From assembly GCA_021234155.1 (NCBI GenBank), contig JAJEKV010000087.1, positions 310,001-374,000 of the forward strand: 64,000 nucleotides of DNA, read 5' to 3'. Positions 43,629 to 53,052 of the stretch are shown piece by piece (position 1 is the first letter of the stretch; the number at the start of each line of letters is the position of its first letter). The notes beneath the pieces are model-generated. The model searched no databases. It was not told where the DNA came from and was given only the letters and a program-made list of their open reading frames with translations. A program made the translations under genes and the position numbers. This DNA is from Isoetes taiwanensis. Taxonomy: Eukaryota > Streptophyta > Lycopodiopsida > Isoetales > Isoetaceae.

Positions 43629-45622
43629 AATGACGTTTACTTTCGTTTCACCGAATAGAAAGTAAACCAAGTTCTAGAAATACGATGGCAGTTTTAACAG
43701 TTAGTTATTTTTTGTCCTATTCTCTCCTAGCCTTCTATTTAGCAGTTTTCTCGCTTTTTCATTCTTCATCAGCTCGCTTTTGCATCTCTCGTCCTTCTTT
43801 CTACAGTTTGGCACCCTGTGCATCACGTTCTTAGGCATCCACGCTGGTTGCATCACGTTCTTAGGCATCCACGCTGGTTTTCTATGGCTCCAAAGGCGAT
43901 AAAGCTTAGGAAGAGGTCTGCAGCAGAGTCTCCGGATGAGGTTCCGGCATGGCTTAAAGCCATGGAAGGCATGTTGGAAGCCAAGATGGGCAATCTAAAT
44001 GGCGTCATGGAAAGCAGACTGCAGGCGAAATGGGATGATCTGTATGGCTCTAAGGCAGAAGATGTTGTGGCATTGAAATCCAAGATCGCATCTTTGCAAG
44101 AGGAGACCCAACGAAAGGGCAAGAGAGCAAGAACCCCTATTTTGAAGTATCACGAAAATATCAAGCAGTTTGATTTCTTGAATCAATTAGAAGACTCCTT
44201 CGCGGATTTAGAGCGCCATTTGCAATTGCACAAGGCCCTGGACTCGGCAGCTAAGAGCATCATTGACAAAGGTAACACCTTAATTTCTAAAAGGAAAAAT
44301 CTAATCTGCATCAGAGATAGGGAGGGGCCAAGAGTTGCAGAGTTATACGAAATGGGGGATTTAACCCTTCTGGATGTGGAAAAGAATCTTTGTTAGATGT
44401 TTTTTGGCTCTAATCTGTGGTGAATCTGCCAGGAGACTCTGTATGTTTGTCAATTTGCACTAAATAATCTGTTAAAGGATAGTTTTCGATTCAATTTTTC
44501 TGTTTAAGGAAGTTTTGGTTCAGTTATTGGGTGCAATCGTCCTGTTTATTGTGGCTCAGTTGTCTGCTTAGACAAATAAAAGTGTGTGTTGGCTGTCTTG
44601 GAAGATGCAGAGTTTTCAGAAGTAGTTTACAGGAATAGTTGTTTTACACGGCTTGCTCCTGTCGTGATTTTGCTGTTGTTCAATAATCAGTGCCTACCCC
44701 TCTGTTGTTGCTTTAGTTTTCTGATCACCCGCAGTGCTAGGACAACCAAATCCCAAGATCTATGATCTCTATTGCTTTCTACAGTCTTTGTGAATCGAAA
44801 CCCTTTTTTGCCGTGTTTTTCCCTGTTCTTTTTGACAGACCTGTTTCTTTCCATGGCGGTTTGCTACCTCACGGCTCTCATACGTAGGTTGCAGTCTGTA
44901 CCAGAGTGCCATGCCATGCTAGGATCGCCGGCCAGGTCTGCTTCTTTGCCTTCAGTTCAAGCAAGAGCTCCTTCTTTGCCATGTCAGGTCGCCGCCAGGT
45001 TTAGCCGCTCTGTTTCTGCCTTGCTGAAACAAAGATAACTATTCTTGGCCCATTTTGAATCGTTGTGGTTTACTAAGATTTAGCCCTATTCTCATTCCCA
45101 TGACAATACTGGATTTTATTTTAACCAACCTATAGGTAGTCTTACTTCTCCTGCTCGTCAAGAAGATCTGGTGGATTAACAGGATGAGACCTTATAATCC
45201 TAAGTTGTGGGTTTATTGTTGGTTATGCAACGTTTGAGTTCAATGATAAAACCGTTATAATCCTAAGTAAGTGGTGGGCTTGTTGCTAGCTATTGGATGT
45301 TTAAGTTCAATTGCTGCCTTTTGTGACTATGGTAAGGTGCTTGATGGGCAAGAAATAAGCAAAAGGGATTGATTTCACCATTGTTCTTAGTGTTCCCAAC
45401 CATAAGTCTACCTTGCAAACTTTTGTTCTTGTTCCCTACCATTCGTTCTTTTTTGCTACTATGTATTCATTTGGATTTGTTTTCTTTCAGTATTTTAGCA
45501 GGAAAGTATGTGACCTTCATATGTATGTCTGCTAGCTTTTGTTGGTCTTGGCCTCACTTTATTGTTTCATGCTCTGCCTCTTTTTCAGCATTCTTGTCCA
45601 TTTTCACCTTAGTATTTCTAGA
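43629..45622 (-). mobile_element. Helentron-like rolling-circle element I
   Basis: A 1994-bp element. On the minus strand it starts TCTAGAAATACTAAGG and ends with the hairpin GTTTACTTTC-(13 nt)-GAAAGTAAAC (43635-43667) followed by six bases. An inverted copy of the 5' end, GTATTTCTAGAA, lies at 43672-43683 just before the hairpin. Insertion is between T and T on that strand with no duplication. These are features of Helentron/HINE elements. It encodes no Rep protein but holds an opposite-strand ORF. Confidence 0.75.
43818..44396 (+). CDS. Coiled-coil protein ORF carried by the Helentron-like element
   Basis: An intact 192-codon frame. A second Met (MAPKAIKLRKRSAAESPDEV, from 43884) is the likelier start, since the first 22 residues are a tandem duplication of LRHPRW. 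The protein is basic at the N-terminus. Then come a long helical region (WLKAMEGMLEAKMG, MESRLQAKWDDLYG) and the block GNTLISKRKNLICIRDREGP. That block resembles a motif I recall from proteins accompanying tyrosine-recombinase transposons, but the match is weak. It may be a captured fragment. There is no catalytic motif. Confidence 0.5.
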   Translation: MHHVLRHPRWLHHVLRHPRWFSMAPKAIKLRKRSAAESPDEVPAWLKAMEGMLEAKMGNLNGVMESRLQAKWDDLYGSKAEDVVALKSKIASLQEETQRKGKRARTPILKYHENIKQFDFLNQLEDSFADLERHLQLHKALDSAAKSIIDKGNTLISKRKNLICIRDREGPRVAELYEMGDLTLLDVEKNLC

Positions 45623-46403
45623 AATGACGTTTACTTTCGTTTCACCGAATAGAAAGTAAACCAAGTTCTAGAAATACGATGGCAGTTTTAACAGTTAGTT
45701 ATTTTTTGTCCTATTCTCTCCTAGCCTTCTATTTAGCAGTTTTCTCGCTTCTTCATTCTTCATCAGCTCGCTTTTGCATCTCTCGTCCTTCTTTCTACAG
45801 TTTGGCACCCCACCCTCCCACCCTTGCTCTCATATGCCTTATTGGTAAGCTAATTTCTTGTTGGAGGTACTAGTGACTAGTTGAAGGCCTACATCCTGAT
45901 GGAGGCCCTAGTGCTTGGTTGGAGGCCTTTGTGCCTAGTTGGTGGCCCTCGTGCCTAGTTGGAGGCCCTCGTGCCATGTAGCCCTAGGGGCATTTGGTTC
46001 ATTTTTCTTGTGTATGCAGGATAATAGTTGGTGAGCGATTTTCCCTATAGTTTGTATTTCTGGATGAAGGTTTGGATTCCAAGCACAAAACGAAGTTCAG
46101 TAGAGAAGACAATTCCAACATGAGTTTGTTATTGCAACTTCATTACTATATGTATTCTCCACCCAACAAGGCTGGTCAGCATGAGGGTATAGATTCTTTT
46201 GAGATTATGACTCTAGCATAGGTTAGTGATCCCATTATTGTCAGGGTTTTTCCTCGAAAACCCGAAAGGGCGAGGTTTTTTAATCCCGGCCATAATGGTT
46301 TCACTAACTTGCTATCAATATGTACTTGTGTTTGGTTATAAGGAGATGCAGCAGCACAGCAGCATTCAGCATTCTTGTCCATTTTCACCTTAGTATTTCT
46401 AGA
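45623..46403 (-). mobile_element. Helentron-like rolling-circle element II, head-to-tail with I
   Basis: A 781-bp element with the same ends as element I. The hairpin is at 45629-45661, the inverted end copy at 45666-45677, and the last bases are TTAGTATTTCTAGA. It directly abuts element I without any host base between. The first 185 bp (plus strand) match element I and the interior differs. Host Copia sequence resumes at 46404. Confidence 0.75.
46241..46290 (+). repeat. LINE-G 3' UTR hairpin fragment inside element II
   Basis: The stretch from GGGTTTTTCCTCGAAAACCC to TTTTTTAATCCCGGCC matches the conserved 3' hairpin of the GC-rich LINEs (14747-14787, 62041-62082). The following LINE end phrase and tail are missing, so it is a captured piece and not an insertion end. 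Confidence 0.7.
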
Positions 46404-47585
46404 ATAGACCCCTTCCTTTCACCTCTTGAAGAGCTCCATTCCCTATTTTCTAGAGCTTGTAGTTGATATATTTTTCAGAAACTCAGTAGACTGTACTACT
46501 GATCTTTCAGCTCCACTATCAACTATCAAGTGATCAGATTTATTAGTAGCAATACTTTCATTCACAACAGCAAATTCAGTATTTACCTCATCTTCGTCTT
46601 CCTCCTCAGTAACTCCTTTGGAATTAACCTCCTTTTCTTGAGCAACATATGCTTTTTCACACCCTCGACCTCTCCCTCTTCCAAATCTGCCTCTACTTGG
46701 CTCTCCTCTTCCTCTAGATTTTCTAAAGTTCTTAGGTGTAGGACACTTTGATGCTACATGCCCTCTCCCTCCACATGTATAGCAATTAAACTCTCTCTTA
46801 AGCCTAGGGCATTCATTTTTTATAATGCCCTAGCTCATGACGATGATTATAGCACACAACTTTTTCCTTCTTTTTTTGACAAGCAAGACTTGAGGAGTTT
46901 CCTCATTCTGACTTTGCCTTAAGATCTTTTTTTGTTCCCATTCAGTTCTTAAGGTAGTTTCAGCTTCTTCCCTAGATTTACATGAGTTTCTTATGAATAA
47001 GGCTAAGGTCTCATTGTCACCTATAGCTCTAGATATTTGCAAGACCTGACTTCTTTCAGAAATTACAACTCCAGCACCATCCAAATCAACAATTAAGTTG
47101 TCAAACTTATTGAAGAATTCTTCCACATCTTCATCCTCTCTTAATTTCAAACCTCTTAATTCATTTTCAAGTAAGTCTATTTGTGAGAAAGTTTTTTCCT
47201 CATAATGTTTCAATAGAAACTTCCACATTTCTCTAGGCCCACGAGATCTAAGCTTAAGACGAATAGATGGACTTACCTTGCATGATATGATCCCTTGAGC
47301 TTCTTTGGCCTTGACTTGCAAATATTTTCCTCCACTAGAGCCACTAACTCCTCCTCCTGTCACACCTGCTGTGGACTGAGCCACTGTGCCAGCTGCAGAC
47401 CCTGTAGAGTCTGATTTGTTTAGAATCCCTGCTTCAGCACTAATAGTCCCACTTGGATCTACCAGATCCTAGAGGTCTTCCACCTCTAGTACGTATTTAA
47501 TGGCGTCCTTCCAAACCTGGAATCGTGGACCGCCCTTGTACACATCAATAGTGTTCAACAAACTTGCTGCAAATCTACTAGACAT
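46404..47585 (-). pseudogene. Copia-B copy 2 gag and protease
   Basis: Gag starts at the ATG ending 47585 (MSSRFAASLL) and meets the shared TAG at 47469-47471. Gag then continues open to about 46830. A private indel near 46815-46850 breaks the first zinc knuckle. The knuckle CYTCGGRGHVASKC, the RGRG stretch and the protease LIVDSGAERS follow to the element I/II insertion. Confidence 0.88.
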
Positions 47586-47604
47586 ATTGTAGCTCTGATA
47601 CCAA

Positions 47605-48425
47605 TGATGGTTATTTAACGACACTTGATAGAAAAACTAGATGTCTAGTAAGATTTTCCAACACCTATTTCAACAATCATTCAAATACAAAATATTGATC
47701 TAGTGAAAAGCCAAGATATGGTCACTAATTTTCACATAGATCATTTGCACTTCCAAATTATGAGCACTTCAATTTTTTGCTCACAAGTCAAGTGTCTTGA
47801 TGTATTCCAGCCTTTTACAATTCAAATTTGTCATTCAACCATTGAATATAAGATAGCCAAAAATCGTTTCATGGGGTATTGACCCAATCATCAGAAAGGT
47901 GGTTGACCCCAGAAATGAACCGCTTGAATCGGCTTTATTGGCTTCATTGAACACATCCGTCATCCAATTGGCCCCGGATATCTTCTATTTTATGTGGCTT
48001 AAACAACTCCGGGCCGGTTATGGGATTGGATTAACTTGCCAATCTTGTTCAAAACTTTCGTTTGAAATATCCCACAGGATAAGTGAAGAAATCGAGCCTT
48101 CGTAACCATTGCCTTCATTACAATTAAAATAATTTCTCTTTTGACCCCAAAGGTTTCAATGATTTTTCAATGACTAACAATTATCAATACTTCATGTTTC
48201 CAACATGTTCTTCATTGGTTGCATCACTCTTAATATTAAACCACTTGAGTAGCAAGATCCCCTTCACCTTGGCTTAGATTATTGAGAACATAGATTAACC
48301 CCATCGCCTTTGCTTCTCATAGGTTGTCCTTGCGGTCTTATTAGTCGGGCTTAAGTTCTTGTACACTTGCTCAAGAATTTATAAGATTGCGTCACATGAC
48401 ATGACTTTATATCGATAATCCTTCA
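47605..48425 (-). repeat. Copia-B copy 2 full 5' LTR
   Basis: An 821-bp LTR next to the primer site at 47592-47603. Compared with copy 1 it has several small indels between 47870 and 48420, for example near ATCAGAAAGGTGG. Confidence 0.85.
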
Positions 48426-48500
48426 AGCGATGTGAAGATAAAAATGAGGCATTCAATGTCCTATGTGATCATGTTAGATTATACAATGAGAAGTGTTGAA
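48426..48500 (+). pseudogene. Merlin copy 2, C-terminal part
   Basis: After AGCGA the frame reads CEDKNEAFNVLCDHVRLYNE without a break. This is the best-preserved Merlin C-terminus of the three. Bases 48501-48753 are spacer and resemble 39376-39628 with several small deletions. Confidence 0.75.
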
Positions 48501-48754
48501 TGGTCCCGAGGAGGCCTAGTTCTAAAATACAATTATTTCTCGTTTTTTTGAGTGTCGATCATGGTTTTCGGTGTCTTTCTTTGGTTCAAGTGTGTCATTC
48601 TTTTTATATTTACTTTTTCGGGTTTACTTTGTCTTTGCTTCATTGATAAAGAACTACGAAAAGTTTCGTTGACAAGAAACAATAGCGAGAACAAAAAAAA
48701 TCGAGCGTCGCCCTCTCTCACGATGCCAAAATCTGGCTTGTGTGGCATATTTGT

Positions 48755-49575
48755 CCAAATATCACTACCATGCAGCAATTGCTTGCAAGAACTGCTAGCA
48801 AAGATGAAACTGTTGCATTATGCACCCATTTTAGCATGTTGCCTGACCAAATAGAGTGTGAAAAGTGTGGAAAAACAATGAAGCTAAGAGAGATAATAGG
48901 GGAACGAAGGATGGAATGAAATGGAAGTGCAAAGGGAAAAGATACAATTTTCAATGTTCGCTTCGTAGAGGTACCTGGTTTTCTAGATCACATCTTACAT
49001 TAGATAAAATATTATTAGTCAGATATTGTTGGGCAATGAGTATGCTCCAAGAATTCACTATGAATGAAATGCGGAATTGCAAAAGAGGCCATTGTCAATT
49101 GGTATAATTTTTGTCAAGATATTTGCAGCATCTCCATTCAGAAACATAGTGAGGTCATAGGTGGTCCAAGAAAGATTGTGGACATCCATGAGAGTAAATT
49201 TGGTAAGAGAAAATACAATAAGGAAAGAAGAGTAGAAGGATAGCGGGTTTTTGGTGGCATAGAATGGGATTCTGACAAGATGTTTATGGTGCATGTTCTA
49301 GATAGGACAAAAGATACTTTGGCGGATATAATTTTTTATTATATTGTTCCATGTAGTATTATTTACAACGATTGTTGGGCCGGATATGAGTCAGAATGGT
49401 TATCGCAATTAGAATATGAACATTACAATGTTAATCACTCCCAGTACTTTAAAGATCCAGTTATAGGAGTGCCTACTAACATAATAGAATCAACTTGGGG
49501 AGCAGTTAAGAGATCCAGGATACTGTTAAGGGCTTCTATGCATCATATTTTTTCGAGTACATGTGGAGAAAGCGA
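48755..49575 (+). pseudogene. Merlin transposase copy 3, N-terminal part
   Basis: As copy 1, with the shared TAG (49241-49243) and IHES. An extra A near 49070 breaks the frame after EFTMNE, a change shared only with copy 4. So units 3 and 4 are closest relatives. It ends at AGCGA 49571-49575. Confidence 0.88.
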
Positions 49576-49868
49576 TTGCCTTCATAACAATTAAAATAAT
49601 TTCTCTTTTGACCCCAAAGGTTTCAATGATTTTTCAATGACTAACAATTATCAATACTTCATGTTCCCAACATGTTCTTCATTGGTTGCATCACTCTTAA
49701 CATTAAACCACTTGAGTAGCAAGATCCCCTTCACCTTGGCTTAGATTATTGAGAACATAGACTAACCTACTGCCACTGCTTCTCATAGGTTGTCCTTGCA
49801 GCAATTTATAAGTTTGCTTTCAAATATAAACCCTCACATGACATGACTTATATGCTGATAATCCTTCA
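49576..49868 (-). repeat. Copia-B copy 3 truncated 3' LTR
   Basis: Same limits and indels as in copies 1 and 2. Confidence 0.85.
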
Positions 49869-50029
49869 CTCCTCCTTCAGCTTATAAGTCTGCATCTCTG
49901 CAACATTCATTTGCCTTCTGAATTTTGTAAACTTGATCTCTGGCAGTGCTTTGGTAAACACATCAGCTACCTGGTCATTTGTATCAATATATTTCATGTG
50001 TATGAGCTTTTTCTCTGCTAAGTCTCGTA

Positions 50030-53000
50030 TCTTTATATTATAATGTTGTGTAATGGACCACGCCCTAGATCGGACGGTTGTCGTTCGTTTGGAGAATCCG
50101 ACGGTTCATACGCAGACCCATCTTTTGTTTTCACCCTAAAAAAAACATCTGTTGTTGTTGTTGCTCTGGCGATTGGCGATCTCTTCAGCTCTTGGTGATG
50201 GCAGTTTTGCAGGACGAAATGTCTTCAAGATGGCTATGGCTATGGCAGCCTGCTATAGTGCAGGCGGCAACGGCAGCAGCAAAACACCTACGGATTTAGA
50301 ACGACTTTAAGCAGTAAAGCAAGACGAAATGTCTTCAAGATGGCTATGGCTATGGCAGCCTGCTATAGTGCAGGCGGCAACGGCAGCAGCAAAACACCTA
50401 CGGATTTAGAACGACTTTAAGCAGTAAAGCAATTATGGCTACTTCTTACTCTAAGTGATGGGAGAAAACAACAATTCAAATGTAAAACATGGCCATCGAA
50501 CAAAACGGCATCGGGCCAGCATAAGTCACCAAACCTTTAGTGAAGGTATGCTAGGAAGAAGAACGGCATCGGGCCAGCATAAATCGTCAAACCTTTGCTG
50601 AAGGTATGCTAGGTTCTTTTGAGCAAAGGTACGAAACAGGGCTTTGATATTTGCTGGCAAGCTCTTTTTCCTTTATCTATTTCACAGTGATGAAGCAAGA
50701 AAGCGAAGCTTAGCAATAGTCCTAAGGTATAACAAAACGACTTCTTCATCTTCTTCATTCATCTGCGTCTAGGCAGTATTGATCATGCTAGGGAATTGAG
50801 TTATATGGTGGCACTTTGATTTCGAGATATGATTTCGTCATTTGCTTTGTTTAGCATTAGACCTCTGTTGCTGTGATGGTGATGGCATTAATAAATGGTG
50901 TTTACCCCTCTGCAAGAAGGAAAACTACTGTTGGATTCCAACTTAAAAAAGCTGAAGGAAAGGATACAGCGCCCATTAATCAGGTTTGAATTTTTCTTCA
51001 TGTCTATAGTTATAGTTAGAAAAGGAATTTTCCACAGCCATGTTCAAAGCATAGACGGCTTTCATATAACAGAAAATATTTTGTAGCCCCTTAATGCAAG
51101 GAAACATCCAAATATTCTGTTTTATAAAAAAGACTTTTGGAACATTTAGATTAACCTGAAGTTCGTCAATGTCATCTTCATACTCCTGTGTTTCTCTCAC
51201 GAATGTTCTGCTGTATTTATTGATGATTCCAATTTTTGTTTTGTGTTACAGGGTGATCACCAAGGCGCTCATGTCTCAAGAGGTGAGGTGCAATACAAAA
51301 GAATTGGTGCAGGTAACAAGGCTTGCAGGTAATAAGGCTATGTAGAAGGTTCCTTGATTTTTGAAGCAAGTATTATTTCAGGACAGATGCCTTATCTAAG
51401 ATGATTAACATATTCCTACCATAGACACAATTAATTGAACAGCTTGAGAAGAGAGGGAATAGCTGGCTAGATTATTCTAGACAATGCCATGACAAGGTAA
51501 ATGTAATTTTAAAATTCCAATTGCAGTGTATCTTGCATATCTGCATATTTGAAGTCTTTTTTATGGCTATTGCAGGTCTAAGATATGTGGAACTGTGACC
51601 TTTATTGACTGCTTTATAGAGGGGTGCCGCTTCGAGTCTGCAGATTCAAGAACATTTTCAAGTGAAATATTCAATTTGACATGGTGAACAAAATAATGGT
51701 GAACAAAATAATGGCATAGAATGTTATCATTCTAGCAAACAACAATCTTGGACGAGTGACCCATGCATGGAATGTTATCATTTTGAACAAACAACAATCT
51801 TGGATGAGTGACTCCAAAATTTAGTTTTTAGGCATTAGATCTAATAATTACGGTTATAATATTGTTTTGAAAGCATGCGCTCTTGAACATGGCAGACGCT
51901 CTTGAACATGGCAGACGGATTCATAATCCAATCATCAATAATGAAGTCATGGGACATTGTTGTTGCAATACCCTATAATATACAAAATGTTTTTAAACCT
52001 GGAAGATGCCCAAAGTATGTTTTACAGAATAAAATTTTAGAATAAAGATGTGTCGTGGGATGTAATGATAGTAGTATAACGTGGATATGGTCTCTTTTTT
52101 GCAGTGCAGGACAAGGACCTTAACATCCCAGAACTTCACCTTTTCCACTACATAGCTTGTGGTGCCATAGGAACCATTGTACCCAGAGAGATTCTGGTAC
52201 CATAGGAGTCGTCGGGCATAACAGAGAAAAGCGGGACAAAACATGATGTTGTCCTTGCCAAAGCGTGGTGCCGCTCGCCAGGGTCTTTGTTATGGCACAA
52301 GCTCGGGGGAGCAATTTAGTAGACTTGACGGATGAGCATAGGCAAGCACAACCTTCCCATTAACTATAGCTTTTCCATTAGCCAAGTAGAACATATGAAC
52401 TTCTATCCATATGAAGCACTTAGGTGATATCTTTTACAGTAGTTGATCCCAGTTAAGATGATATTTTCCAAATCTTCCATTGCCAGTCAAAGATATGCTT
52501 GGTATGCAAACACAAATGTATATAGATATAGAATGTCTTACCATCATTTATATAGTATAAAGAGCTTTGCGTTCAACTGCTTTTGCAGACCACGTAATTT
52601 AACATGTTTGCTTCTCACATCACACTCAAAATGCCATGGACAAAGCCCATTTTATGCATCACCTTAGGAGTTATGTACATGGTCTAACAACATGAAATAT
52701 TTTAGGAACTTCCTATTCACCTACATACATCAACAACTAATTCAAATTCTTAGATATCAACTTATAGGAGAAAAGGCAATTGTTGTTGGTGATGGTTATA
52801 ATGACAAGGGCTATCCCACTGCACTATGCCCATGGAAACTTGCTAGCAACTAATCCCCAGCAAGGCTAGGCACTATTACTTTTAAAATAATAACCTATAA
52901 TATCACATAGTATCTCACTTTATATACGCGCACAACAATAACAAAAATAAGAATTACAGAGCGAGCATATTTTAGCCACATTTTTTTCATTGCGGCCCAC

Positions 53001-53052
53001 ACCATTTATATGCTCTCAACTTACGCCCAGCAACGCTGGGCACCATTACTAG
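50030..53052 (+). mobile_element. Helitron (non-autonomous), in Copia-B copy 3
   Basis: A 3023-bp insertion between A (50029) and T (53053). It starts TCTTTATATTATAATGTTGTG. It ends with the hairpin GCCCAG-CAACG-CTGGGC (53025-53041), then ACCATTACTAG. The ends match those of the Helitron at 31935-34582, so they belong to one family, but the interiors and orientations differ. No Rep/helicase is encoded. The interior holds no recognisable gene. Small frames such as 50895-51086 are unsupported. Confidence 0.93.
50211..50430. repeat. 110-bp tandem duplication inside the Helitron
   Basis: Two adjacent 110-bp copies (50211-50320 and 50321-50430), nearly identical, each with ATGGCTATGGCTATGGCAGC. 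A second, shorter duplication follows near 50503-50615, where CGGCATCGGGCCAGCATAA occurs twice. Confidence 0.92.

Larger units (their letters stand above)
40384..48425 (-). mobile_element. Copia-B copy 2
   Basis: Truncated 3' LTR at 40384-40676, full 5' LTR at 47605-48425, AGCGA on both sides (40379-40383 and 48426-48430). A pair of rolling-circle elements splits it between protease and integrase. Confidence 0.92.
39629..48753 (+). repeat. Composite tandem unit 2
   Basis: Same layout as unit 1. Length 9125 bp, or 6350 bp without the rolling-circle insertion at 43629-46403. Private deletions of about 69 bp (Merlin) and about 66 bp (RT) explain the shorter core. The junction phrase GGCATATTTGTCCAAATATC joins the end of one unit to the start of the next. 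Confidence 0.88.

Noticed and set aside
52120-52314. Short frames inside the Helitrons as captured genes
   Set aside because: Helitrons often capture gene pieces, but none of the frames here resembles a protein I know, so no gene was called.
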